Shown here one piece after another: positions 9,282-17,065 of a DNA stretch of 64,000 bases. The DNA is taken from assembly GCF_000426825.1 (NCBI RefSeq), contig NZ_AUGC01000006.1:62001-126000 (forward strand). Reading direction: 5' to 3'. The number at the start of each line of letters is the position of its first letter. Position 1 is the stretch's first letter. The DNA comes from Thermonema rossianum DSM 10300 (GTDB lineage Bacteria; Bacteroidota; Bacteroidia; Cytophagales; Thermonemataceae). The position numbers and the translations under genes are program-made. The notes under the pieces are model-generated. The model was not told the DNA's origin, searched no databases, and was given only the letters and a program-made list of their open reading frames with translations.

Positions 9282-9319
9282 ACTATGGAATCAATGGTTG
9301 TACCAAAATAAGTAGCGCC

Positions 9320-10750
9320 TTGGAAATCAAATTTGAAAAACAAAATCCTACCTTAGGGCACCTGAGCGTAGTCTTGGAAAAAGACGATTACATGCCCGCA
9401 GTAGAGCAAAAGATTAAAGAGTACAGCAAAACGGCTGTTATCAAGGGTTTTCGGAAGGGCAAAGTGCCTGCATCGCTCATCAAAAAGCTCTACGGTAAAA
9501 GCATCTTGGCTGAGGAGGTATATCGCAAGGCAGTGCAAAGCATGTATGACTACATACGCGAACAGCAGCTGCCTATGGTAGGCGAGCCTCTGCCCAAAGA
9601 AGACGCCGACTTAAGCCTGGACCTCGACAACCCGGGCACCTTCACCTTCGACTATGAGGTGGGCTTGCACACCGAAATCAACTACAAAGACGTAGTAAAC
9701 AAAGACACCCAACTGGATGCCTACAAGGTGGAGGCTACAGACAAAGACATAGAGGAAGTCATTGAGAACCTGCGCAAACAATTTGCTCAGACCGAGCACC
9801 CGGAAAGCAGCCAAGAAGGTGACTTCTTGTATGGCAAGATAGAAAGCATCGTGGAAGAGGGCAGCGAAATAGAGCCTATCGTGATGGACAACACCGCGCT
9901 GCCGCTCAATCAGGTAAAAGAAGAAGCGCGCGCGCAATTTGTCGGCTTGAAAAAAGGCGATGAAATTACCTTTAAGCTGGATGTGCTTGCCGACGACAAA
10001 ATGGCAGGCTACCTGCTGGGCATCTTCGAAGAAGGGCGCGTAGAGCAATACAAGGACGTTGAGTTCCGCTTTACCATCACCGACATTGTGCGCCAGGTAC
10101 CGGCCGAACTGAACGAAGAGTTGTTCAAAAAAGCACTGCCCAACCGCGACGACATTAAGGACGAAGCAGCTTTCCGCGCCGCTATCAAGGAAGAAATCGA
10201 AAAGATTTACGAGAAAAACACCAACGACCTGCTGGCTGACAGCATTGCCGAAACACTGCTCGAAAAAATAAAGATTGACCTGCCGCACGACTTCCTCAAA
10301 CGCTGGCTCAAAGCCAACAACGAAAGCTTGAGCGAAGAGCAAATCGAGCAGGAATATCCTCGCTTTGAAGAGTTTTTGCGCTGGTCGCTCATCAAGCAAG
10401 CCATTGCCAAAGACGAAAACATAGAAATAAGCGAAGAAGAAATCTTCGAAGAAGCCAAAGCGCGCTTACAGCGCATGTTCGAGCAGCAAGGCTTGCCGCT
10501 GCATATGATGAATATTGACTTAGATGCCATCACCCGCCGCTATCTCATGGACGGCGAGGGCAAAAACTATCGCGAAGTGCGCGACGAAGTCATGCAGCGT
10601 AAACTGATTGAGCGCATCAAAGACAAAATATCTTTGAATGTGAAAACCATCAGCACCGACGAATACAAAGCGTTGGTGGATGAAATCAACGCCAAGCAAG
10701 AAGAAAAAGCCAAGAAGCTGGCTGAAAAAGCCGCTCAAAGCGCTGAATAA
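9320..10750 (+). CDS. tig: Trigger factor, ribosome-associated chaperone
   Basis: Trigger factor binds the ribosome near the exit tunnel (protein L23) and shelters nascent chains. The N-terminal domain has the ribosome-binding signature GFRKGKVPASLIKKLYG (near residue 40). A degenerate FKBP-like peptidyl-prolyl isomerase segment and a long helical, highly charged C-terminal region follow. The start is taken at TTG 9320 (LEIKFEKQNPTLG), which aligns with the family N-terminus. The frame extends to a TTG at 9269, but that codon is inside the tRNA terminator stem. The one nearby ATG (9285) is in another frame and stops after eight codons. Length is 476 residues. Confidence 0.93.
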   Translation: MEIKFEKQNPTLGHLSVVLEKDDYMPAVEQKIKEYSKTAVIKGFRKGKVPASLIKKLYGKSILAEEVYRKAVQSMYDYIREQQLPMVGEPLPKEDADLSLDLDNPGTFTFDYEVGLHTEINYKDVVNKDTQLDAYKVEATDKDIEEVIENLRKQFAQTEHPESSQEGDFLYGKIESIVEEGSEIEPIVMDNTALPLNQVKEEARAQFVGLKKGDEITFKLDVLADDKMAGYLLGIFEEGRVEQYKDVEFRFTITDIVRQVPAELNEELFKKALPNRDDIKDEAAFRAAIKEEIEKIYEKNTNDLLADSIAETLLEKIKIDLPHDFLKRWLKANNESLSEEQIEQEYPRFEEFLRWSLIKQAIAKDENIEISEEEIFEEAKARLQRMFEQQGLPLHMMNIDLDAITRRYLMDGEGKNYREVRDEVMQRKLIERIKDKISLNVKTISTDEYKALVDEINAKQEEKAKKLAEKAAQSAE

Positions 10751-10775
10751 TCACACATCCATCAAGCATAACACA

Positions 10776-10812
10776 CAGCCCTTTGCACGATGCGCAAAGG
10801 GCTGTTTTTTTT
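10776..10812 (+). terminator. Terminator of tig
   Basis: An 11-bp perfect stem CAGCCCTTTGC/GCAAAGGGCTG is followed by eight T residues. Confidence 0.95.
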
Positions 10813-10841
10813 GGCTTAGCCGGCGTTGCGAAGATGTTCCC

Positions 10842-10878
10842 GGAAAACCGGGCAGTGCTGCGGGGCAAAACTGCCCGC
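10842..10878 (-). terminator. Probable terminator of the ABC exporter gene
   Basis: On the minus strand a GGGCAGT/ACTGCCC stem is followed by a short GGTTTTCC tail, immediately downstream of the stop codon. The U-tract is short. Confidence 0.5.
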
Positions 10879-10883
10879 AGGGC

Positions 10884-12707
10884 TTACAGTGCCTGCATCT
10901 CTACCAAGCGCTTATAAAGCCCTTCGGGCTGCTGTATCAAGTTTTCATGCGTACCGCGTTCCACAATGCGCCCCTGCTGAATCACCAAAATTTCGTCGGC
11001 TTCTTGAATGGTGCTCAAGCGATGCGCAATCACCAAGGCCGTGCGGTGCTTCATCAGCTTATTGAGTGCTTCTTGCACCAAGCGCTCCGACTCCGTATCC
11101 AAAGCTGAAGTGGCTTCATCCAAAATCAGAATATCCGGATTGCGCAGCACTGCCCGCGCAATGCTGATGCGCTGGCGCTGTCCTCCCGAAAGCTTTACGC
11201 CGCGGTCGCCTACTACTGTTTGGTATCCTTCGGGCAACGCCACAATAAAATCATGTGCATTGGCAATGCGTGCTGCTTCCTCTACCTGCTCGGGCGTTAC
11301 GTTCATTCCAAAAGCTATATTGTTGAAAATGGTATCGTTGAAAAGAATAGACTCTTGCGTAACGATGCCCATTTTGGCACGCAGGCTTTTGAGTGTATAA
11401 TCCCGCAAGTCGACACCGTCCAGGGTAATCCGTCCGCCCGTGGGGTCATAGAAGCGTGGAATCAGGTCGGCAATGGTTGACTTCCCCCCGCCTGACGGAC
11501 CTACCAAAGCAATGATTTTACCTTTGGGAATGCTAAAGTTCAAGTTCTGGAGCACAGGTACGCCTTCTTCATAGGCGAAAGACACCTGCTCGAAGCGTAT
11601 TTCTTTTTCAAACACCTTCAACTCCTTGGCACCGGCTTTGTCTTTCACAGCCGGCTCGGTGTCTATCAGCTCAAAAATACGCTCTGCAGAGGCCATGCCA
11701 CGTTGTACGGCACTCACGGCATTGCCTATCTCTTTGATAGGCTTGGTAACCTGGGAAAGCACAGCCAAGTAACCCAAAAATAGCGGGGCAGAAATGGATT
11801 GCTCTACCAAAATGAGGCTTCCGCCATACAACAACACACCGCACATGACCGCTACCCCCATGAACTCGGAAACCGAAGGTGCCAATTCGCGACGGAAGGC
11901 GATTTTCCGTACAAAATGACGATACTGCCAGTTTTCTTTGTGAAACTTCTGCTGCATATAGTCTTCGGCATTGAAGCCTTTGACGATGCGAATCCCACCA
12001 AATGCCTCATCAATCACGCTGGTTAAGTTGCTCAGTACAGCCTGCAGGCTCATAGCCGAATGGCGCAACCGCTTGATGATGCTTCCTATCATCAAGCCCG
12101 ACACAGGAATAAACAGCAAAGCAAAGAGGGTCAGCTTCACAGAAATAGAGAACAGTATGGTAAAAGAAATAATCAAGATAAAAGGCTCTTTAAGAAATGC
12201 CTTCAAAGAGTTAGCCACGGCATACTCCACCTCTATCACATCGGAAGTGATGCGTGTAATCAAATTTCCTTTTCTTTGGTTGGAAAAGAAGTCCAAATGC
12301 AGGCGTACCACATTGCGAAACACATCGTCACGCAAACGCGCCACCAAATCGGCACGCATGCCTTCCAAAATACGCTGTGTGAAGTAACGGAAGGTATTGG
12401 ATAAAAACACAGATACCAACACGGCACCACACACAAACTGCAGGGCACTTAGTTTGCCCTTGGCTTGCAAGAAATGCGACAAATAATAATTGAACAAGTC
12501 GGCAAAATACTGCGTAGATAATTCGAAAGCCGGCAGTTGCTCTACCACATTCAAAGGTTTGTCGTAAAAGAGCACTTCCAGCAGCGGAATCACGAAGGTA
12601 AAATTGATGACACCAAAAAGGCTTCCAAAAAATGAGCTCAGGAAGAAAGGAACAACGTAACGGCTTACAGGGCGCAAATAGCCCAATAATCTCCAATAGG
12701 TTTTCAT
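10884..12707 (-). CDS. ABC exporter, fused permease and ATPase (MsbA-like)
   Basis: A 607-residue half transporter. Six membrane helices (about residues 15-320) form the permease. They are followed by an ATPase domain with Walker A GPSGGGKST (about 398), signature LSGGQRQR (about 502) and Walker B ILILDEATSALD (about 525). It should act as a homodimer in the inner membrane. The family exports lipids, including lipid A core, or drugs; an MsbA-like lipid flippase role is plausible but not proved by sequence alone. The gene stands alone and is divergent from the MBOAT gene. Confidence 0.93.
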   Translation of the reverse strand: MKTYWRLLGYLRPVSRYVVPFFLSSFFGSLFGVINFTFVIPLLEVLFYDKPLNVVEQLPAFELSTQYFADLFNYYLSHFLQAKGKLSALQFVCGAVLVSVFLSNTFRYFTQRILEGMRADLVARLRDDVFRNVVRLHLDFFSNQRKGNLITRITSDVIEVEYAVANSLKAFLKEPFILIISFTILFSISVKLTLFALLFIPVSGLMIGSIIKRLRHSAMSLQAVLSNLTSVIDEAFGGIRIVKGFNAEDYMQQKFHKENWQYRHFVRKIAFRRELAPSVSEFMGVAVMCGVLLYGGSLILVEQSISAPLFLGYLAVLSQVTKPIKEIGNAVSAVQRGMASAERIFELIDTEPAVKDKAGAKELKVFEKEIRFEQVSFAYEEGVPVLQNLNFSIPKGKIIALVGPSGGGKSTIADLIPRFYDPTGGRITLDGVDLRDYTLKSLRAKMGIVTQESILFNDTIFNNIAFGMNVTPEQVEEAARIANAHDFIVALPEGYQTVVGDRGVKLSGGQRQRISIARAVLRNPDILILDEATSALDTESERLVQEALNKLMKHRTALVIAHRLSTIQEADEILVIQQGRIVERGTHENLIQQPEGLYKRLVEMQAL

Positions 12708-12829
12708 GATGGTTTTGCTTCATTTGAATGCACAAAGCTACAAAAAGGCTATTGAAGATGTCGCTTTTTTAGTAGCTTGCATGCGTTTTTCACTTATTGT
12801 AGCTCATCCGGTTTAGACTTATTACAATT

Positions 12830-14674
12830 ATGTTGGATTGGACAAACCTCATCAGCCAAGCATTTGTATATAACCCGCAAAAGCCCCTGATTTTTACCAC
12901 CGCTTTATTTTGGATTTTTTTTGGTTTTGTCTTGCTTACCTATCAGTTTATTTACAAAAGCCGGAAAATAAAGATTGTATTTCTCACACTGTTCAGCTTG
13001 TTTTTTTACTATAAATCCAGTGGCTTTTATTTTCTGCTGCTTATTTTCAGCACCTTGGTAGATTACAGCATAGGCGAGCGTATTTACCGCAGCCGTAATC
13101 AAACACTGCGTACCTTCCTGCTGGTGGTAAGTTTGGTTGTAAATTTAGGCTTGCTGGCTTATTACAAATACGCTTACCTGCTCACCGACTTTATCAACTA
13201 CTTGTTTCAAACAGACTTTAAAGCCATAGACTACCTGGCCCTAACTATCAACCGGCTGACAGGTACCGACTTGGATTATACCTCTATTTTTCTGCCCGTC
13301 GGCATTTCGTTTTTTACCTTTCAGACCATCAGTTACTCGGTTGATATTTATCGCGGCAAATTGGAACCGGTCAAGAGCATCGTCGATTTTGCTTTTTATG
13401 TGTCCTTCTTTCCACAATTGGTTGCCGGTCCCATTGTGCGTGCTTCGGAGTTTGTACCTCAAATATACCGGCCCTACCGGCTCAGCAAAGAGCAATATGG
13501 GCACGCCTTGTTTTTAATACTGAACGGCTTGGTAAAAAAGATGCTTATCTCTGACTACATATCCATCAACTTTGTGGACAGGGTTTTTGAAAGTCCCACC
13601 AGCTACACCGGCTTGGAAAACCTGCTGGCGGTTTACGGCTACGCCCTGCAGATTTACTGCGACTTTTCGGGCTACACCGATATAGCCATAGGGGTAGCCT
13701 TGTTATTGGGTTTTCAACTGCCGCTCAACTTCAACTCTCCCTACAAAGCCCAAAGCATCACCGATTTCTGGCGACGCTGGCATATTTCCTTGTCTTCGTG
13801 GCTGCGCGACTACTTGTACATACCGCTGGGCGGCAACCGCAGCGCCTCGCTGTTCACTTATATGAGCGTGCCCTTGAGCCTGTCGCTGCTCATGCTTGCC
13901 GAGCGTATGCCTTGGGAAAGTTTTATGTGGTTGTTTACCTGCCTCTTGCTGTGGCTGGCTTGGTATAAGAGCGGCGTGGCTTGGCTGGGCTATATAGGTA
14001 CCCACCTGGTGTTGCTCATGGGTATTTATGCTTTTTATCTGCAGGCCTGGAGTAGTGGTGTTTTGTGCGTTGCCATTGTGGTGGGGTGGTGCCTGGTGCT
14101 GCTTCGCCCTGAAAAAAGCCGTGCTATTGCCAACTATCTAAACCTGATGCTTACCATGGTATTGGGGGGCATTTGGCACGGAGCACATCTTCGCTTTTTA
14201 ATATGGGGCTTCTTGCATGGCTTGGCCTTGGCTATCCACAAACTTTGGATGGAAATACGCCAAGGCGACAGCAAAGAGCGGCCTGCACATGGGCTTTATC
14301 GCTTCTTTGCGCAGTTTCTTACCTTTCACTTTGTGTGCCTCTGCTGGATTTACTTCCGCGTCAATGATATTCCCGTAAATGAAACACTCACTTTGTCGGC
14401 TATGGATATTGCCCGGCAAATGCTGCATCAAATCGCCTTTAACTTTCAAGCTCAATTGTTGCCCGAAGTCATTCAGAGCTACCGCCCGGTGATGCTGCTC
14501 ATGCTGATGGGATACTTTATCCACTGGCTGCCGGGGCATTGGAAACAAAATATAGAAAGCCGCTTCATTGCACTGCCCGATGCCGTCAAAGCTGTTATTT
14601 TCGTATTGGCAGCTTTGGGCATTTATCAAGCCAGCTCTGCCGAAGTGCAGCCTTTCATTTATTTCCAATTCTAA
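12830..14674 (+). CDS. MBOAT family membrane-bound O-acyltransferase
   Basis: The 614-residue protein has about 12 membrane helices and the two MBOAT hallmarks. One is RRWHISLSSWLRDYLYIPLGG (about residue 314); the other is GGIWHGAH (about 446), with the proposed catalytic histidine. Relatives such as AlgI, PatA and DltB acylate polysaccharides or teichoic acids from a membrane acyl donor. No AlgJ/AlgX-like SGNH partner or polymer synthesis cluster is adjacent, so the substrate is unknown; an envelope glycan is the natural guess. It begins about 120 bp from the divergent ABC exporter. Confidence 0.92.
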   Translation: MLDWTNLISQAFVYNPQKPLIFTTALFWIFFGFVLLTYQFIYKSRKIKIVFLTLFSLFFYYKSSGFYFLLLIFSTLVDYSIGERIYRSRNQTLRTFLLVVSLVVNLGLLAYYKYAYLLTDFINYLFQTDFKAIDYLALTINRLTGTDLDYTSIFLPVGISFFTFQTISYSVDIYRGKLEPVKSIVDFAFYVSFFPQLVAGPIVRASEFVPQIYRPYRLSKEQYGHALFLILNGLVKKMLISDYISINFVDRVFESPTSYTGLENLLAVYGYALQIYCDFSGYTDIAIGVALLLGFQLPLNFNSPYKAQSITDFWRRWHISLSSWLRDYLYIPLGGNRSASLFTYMSVPLSLSLLMLAERMPWESFMWLFTCLLLWLAWYKSGVAWLGYIGTHLVLLMGIYAFYLQAWSSGVLCVAIVVGWCLVLLRPEKSRAIANYLNLMLTMVLGGIWHGAHLRFLIWGFLHGLALAIHKLWMEIRQGDSKERPAHGLYRFFAQFLTFHFVCLCWIYFRVNDIPVNETLTLSAMDIARQMLHQIAFNFQAQLLPEVIQSYRPVMLLMLMGYFIHWLPGHWKQNIESRFIALPDAVKAVIFVLAALGIYQASSAEVQPFIYFQF

Positions 14675-14719
14675 ATCAAGGAGTTATTATTAAAGGTAAA
14701 AATAATAGACCTCAAAAGC

Positions 14720-14750
14720 TTGACACTTTTAAGAAAACACACTACATTTG
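14720..14750 (+). promoter_or_regulatory. Bacteroidota-type promoter of tRNA-Ser
   Basis: TTG at 14720-14722, a 20-bp spacer and TACATTTG at 14743-14750 match the -33/-7 consensus. The tRNA begins 20 bp downstream. Confidence 0.8.
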
Positions 14751-14769
14751 CATCACCATTCGAAAGCAT

Positions 14770-14860
14770 GGAGGGTTGGCAGAGCGGTCGAATGCGGCGG
14801 TCTTGAAAACCGTTGTGGGTGATGAGCCCACCGGGGGTTCGAATCCCTCACCCTCCGCCA
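14770..14860 (+). tRNA. tRNA-Ser (anticodon TGA)
   Basis: The acceptor stem GGAGGGT/ACCCTCC encloses a class II tRNA with a long variable arm. The anticodon arm CGGTC-TTGAAAA-CCG gives anticodon TGA, reading UCN codons. The T arm GGGGG-TTCGAAT-CCCTC is canonical. The 3' CCA is encoded (14858-14860), unlike in the tRNA-Leu of this window. Confidence 0.96.
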
Positions 14861-14865
14861 AGCCA

Positions 14866-14898
14866 AAAGGACAGTCACAGCGGCTGTCCTTTTTTGTT
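14866..14898 (+). terminator. Terminator of tRNA-Ser
   Basis: AAAGGACAG/CTGTCCTTT stem with a 9-base loop followed by TTTGTTTTT. Confidence 0.9.
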
Positions 14899-15121
14899 TT
14901 TCACGGCCTCTATTTAGGTCACCTCTCAAACACAAGTGACAAGGATACACAGCTTAGCAGCCCCAAAGTAGCTTTGTTGCGCCTCACATTTCAAGCTGCC
15001 TTTGGTATAGTATTTGCCCATTCCTGACAAAGGAAAAAAGAAAAAAATAAAGTTACCTTTATTCCTATAGCCGTATTTAATAGTAGAAAAGGTAAAAAAA
15101 CATCAGAATACCCAATCAAAA
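14899..15121. other. Intergenic stretch with nothing recognised
   Basis: Between the tRNA-Ser terminator and the promoter of the PFG-peptide gene. No credible reading frame, tRNA or strong hairpin is seen; the second half is A/T-rich. Confidence 0.6.
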
Positions 15122-15153
15122 TTTGGCAATTTCATTAAAATTTATTACATTTG
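15122..15153 (+). promoter_or_regulatory. Consensus promoter of the PFG-peptide gene
   Basis: TTTG at 15122-15125, a 20-bp A/T-rich spacer and TACATTTG at 15146-15153 give a full match to the Bacteroidota -33/-7 consensus. Initiation is expected near 15160, leaving a leader of about 27 nt. Confidence 0.85.
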
Positions 15154-15171
15154 TTGACATCATAAAAAGCA

Positions 15172-15178
15172 AAGGAGG
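15172..15178 (+). promoter_or_regulatory. Perfect Shine-Dalgarno sequence (AAGGAGG)
   Basis: AAGGAGG ends 8 bases before the ATG at 15187, the ideal spacing. It is striking because Bacteroidota genes, including those in this window, generally lack Shine-Dalgarno sequences. Confidence 0.85.
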
Positions 15179-15186
15179 GCATTATT

Positions 15187-15264
15187 ATGAAAGCTCCATT
15201 TGGAAATCCGTTCGGTTCACCCTTTGGTTCGCCTTTTGGCAGCCCATTTGGGAATCGCCTGTAA
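15187..15264 (+). CDS. 25-residue PFG-repeat microprotein
   Basis: A tiny complete gene encodes MKA, then five PFG units at a strict four-residue period separated by N or S (PFGN, PFGS three times, PFGN), then RL. It has its own consensus promoter, an ideal Shine-Dalgarno sequence and a terminator, giving a transcript of about 150 nt. Synonymous codons vary among the repeats: proline uses CCA, CCG, CCC, CCT; glycine GGA, GGT, GGC, GGG; serine TCA, TCG, AGC. Repeat DNA has therefore diverged while the peptide stayed uniform, as expected under selection on the protein. No signal peptide or known domain is seen. The function is unknown. A role as a regulatory RNA remains possible but would not explain the codon pattern. 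Confidence 0.75.
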   Translation: MKAPFGNPFGSPFGSPFGSPFGNRL

Positions 15265-15283
15265 TCAAAGGGATGATACCCAC

Positions 15284-15315
15284 AAAGGCACCTCAGAAGG
15301 GTGCCTTTTCTTTTT
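15284..15315 (+). terminator. Terminator of the PFG-peptide gene
   Basis: AAAGGCACC (15284-15292) pairs with GGTGCCTTT (15300-15308), followed by TCTTTTT. It lies 20 bp after the stop codon. Confidence 0.92.
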
Positions 15316-15381
15316 AAAACCCAAACTAAGTCTTCTACTTTTTCGTTTGTAAGTAATAGTAAAGCAATTCAGCATACATTC

Positions 15382-15795
15382 ATGACGCGGCTATTTTTTA
15401 TTCTGCTTTGGCTTTCGTTGGTTTCTGCTTCTTGCGTACAAGCTCAAAAGGTGTATCCTCATCAATTGTGGGGCAGTTGGGAAGAAATAACAACAGCGGC
15501 ACAAGCAGCCAGCGACTTGCAAAGCATAGTGAGTTTTCAAAAGGATGGCACTTACCGCCTGCAAGTAGGCAATGTAGTAGGCGAAGGCAAGTGGCGCTTG
15601 ATACGCCGCAAGCAACGCATCAAAGTGAAGCGTTTTCATTACATTGGCACACACACCCAAAATCAAGAGCCACCTTATGATTTTGAGCTCGGTGTGCAGA
15701 TGCCCAACGACTCCACCTTAGTGCTTACAAGGAAACGCCATGGCAAAACGTATCAAGCAACTTACAGGCGCCGCCGGCCTGCTACTATTGATTAG
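15382..15795 (+). CDS. Small exported protein, lipocalin-like in form
   Basis: A 137-residue protein with an N-terminal signal peptide (MTRLFFILLWLSLVSASCVQAQ). Cleavage is likely after AQA or near the cysteine, but the lipobox is not classical. The mature part has LWGSWEE near its start and GTYRL, GEGKWRL and STLVLTR strands, a pattern resembling lipocalin-like domains that open with a GxW motif. The frame is open upstream to 15301, but the signal peptide marks ATG 15382 as the start. Its last 56 bases overlap the next gene in another frame, suggesting cotranscription. No specific function is recognised. Confidence 0.75.
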   Translation: MTRLFFILLWLSLVSASCVQAQKVYPHQLWGSWEEITTAAQAASDLQSIVSFQKDGTYRLQVGNVVGEGKWRLIRRKQRIKVKRFHYIGTHTQNQEPPYDFELGVQMPNDSTLVLTRKRHGKTYQATYRRRRPATID

Positions 15796-16618
15796 TATGT
15801 TTTTTCTCGAAAGCTGTATGCAATTTAGAGTGCCGGACAAAAAACTCAAGCGTCAATTCAGTAAGCGGGGCATTCCGCTACAAGTCAACTATACGCAAGC
15901 CGGTGAGTACCGCTTGCGCAGTGTTGTTGTAGGTGACACCTCCCTCCCGCCTGTCTTCTGCGTGCATGGCTCGCCCGGCTCTTCCCGCGACTTTTTGTCT
16001 TATGCACAAGACACTGCTTTGCTTGACAAAGTATGCTTTGTATTGATAGATCGCCCCGGTTACGGTTACTCTTCTTTTCATCTACCCCCACCCTCTATTG
16101 ACTACCAAGCCCGCCTGTTACTTCCTCTCTTACAACAAGCTGCCCAAAAACACAAAGCCCTTGTGGTAGGCTATTCCTATGGCGGACCTGTTGCTGCCCG
16201 GCTGGCTATGCTTGCCCCCACGCATGTGCAGGCGCTGATATTGGCAGCGCCCGCCCTGGATCCCGACAATGAGAAGTTTTTTTGGTTTAATCGCCCGCTG
16301 GAACATATCCGTTGGATACTGCCCACGGCACTCGAGCATGCACAAATAGAAAAAATGCGGCATGTGGAAGACCTGCGGCAAATACAAGACGGATGGCAGG
16401 CTATTCAATGCCCGGTCACTCTGATTCACGGCAAAGCGGACAAGATAGTACCAGACAACAGCCGGTTTGTCAAGGAAAAATTGGGGCATGTGCCCCTACA
16501 ACTCATCACGCCCGACGATATAGGACATCTGTTTGTGTTTAAAAAACCGGTGTACCTGAAAAATGCCATTTTGCATTACGTAACCTCCCCGGCTACTCCA
16601 CCGGCGGAATCGGAATGA
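15740..16618 (+). CDS. Alpha/beta hydrolase, probable lipoprotein
   Basis: The 292-residue protein has an alpha/beta-hydrolase core. It shows the oxyanion-hole segment CVHGSPGSS (about 74-82), nucleophile elbow GYSYGG (serine near 145), an acid in HGKADKIVP (near 235), and the histidine of DIGHLF. The N-terminus is a hydrophobic signal ending in FFLESC, a plausible Bacteroidota lipobox, so the enzyme is probably membrane-tethered. It overlaps the 3' end of the preceding exported protein gene. Its own 3' end overlaps the convergent DUF1987 gene by 26 bp. The substrate is unknown. Confidence 0.9.
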   Translation: MAKRIKQLTGAAGLLLLISMFFLESCMQFRVPDKKLKRQFSKRGIPLQVNYTQAGEYRLRSVVVGDTSLPPVFCVHGSPGSSRDFLSYAQDTALLDKVCFVLIDRPGYGYSSFHLPPPSIDYQARLLLPLLQQAAQKHKALVVGYSYGGPVAARLAMLAPTHVQALILAAPALDPDNEKFFWFNRPLEHIRWILPTALEHAQIEKMRHVEDLRQIQDGWQAIQCPVTLIHGKADKIVPDNSRFVKEKLGHVPLQLITPDDIGHLFVFKKPVYLKNAILHYVTSPATPPAESE

Positions 16619-17000
16619 TGGAAAACTGCAGTTGACTGATACGGCGAAAGTCTTCCCCTAAAAGACGCATGTCTTCGTCGTCTTCTTCATAATACCAATT
16701 CACCGATACATCAAATCCTGCTTGATTAATCTTGCGCAGCCGCCGCAACATCTCGGCAATGTACATCGATGAGCTGGTGTTGCAATAGGTAATGTTAAAA
16801 GAAGCAATGGTTTTTGGACGTGGCTGTTTGCTGTACTCATCTATCCACTGCAACAAAGGCGCAAAAAACTTATGAGTGTCCTCAGGAATGGCCACCCCTT
16901 CTATTTCTATTTTTCCTAAGCCGGCATCCAACAACACCCGAGGTGTCAGTTCCGTGCTATCTATTTGCAGTTTACTCACCGTACGTTTATTTACATCCAT
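16593..17000 (-). CDS. SiaC-family (DUF1987) regulatory phosphoprotein
   Basis: The 135-residue protein matches the DUF1987/SiaC family: TPRVLLDAGLGKIEIEGVAIPED and FFAPLLQWIDEY form the N-terminal core. NITYCNTSSSMYIAEML holds the serine/threonine segment phosphorylated in Pseudomonas SiaC. There SiaC is phosphorylated by SiaB, dephosphorylated by the PP2C-type SiaA, and controls a diguanylate cyclase. The ATG at 17000 is chosen over a TTG at 17021. It follows the MATE gene by 65 bp on the same strand. The SpoIIE-type phosphatase at 22714 is a possible partner (inference). Confidence 0.88.
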   Translation of the reverse strand: MDVNKRTVSKLQIDSTELTPRVLLDAGLGKIEIEGVAIPEDTHKFFAPLLQWIDEYSKQPRPKTIASFNITYCNTSSSMYIAEMLRRLRKINQAGFDVSVNWYYEEDDEDMRLLGEDFRRISQLQFSIIPIPPVE

Positions 17001-17065
17001 AAAATCCTTTTCATTAAGCAAGGATGATTAAATATAAGAAAGATTCAGAAATAAAAGTATAAGGA

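Noticed and set aside
9269-9319. N-terminal extension of trigger factor from TTG 9269
   Set aside because: The codon lies in the tRNA-Leu terminator stem, and the added residues do not resemble the family; TTG 9320 is the better start.
15123-15317. A 64-residue frame covering the PFG-peptide gene in another phase
   Set aside because: It begins inside the promoter and runs through the terminator; the 25-aa frame has the Shine-Dalgarno sequence and the repeat-level codon evidence.
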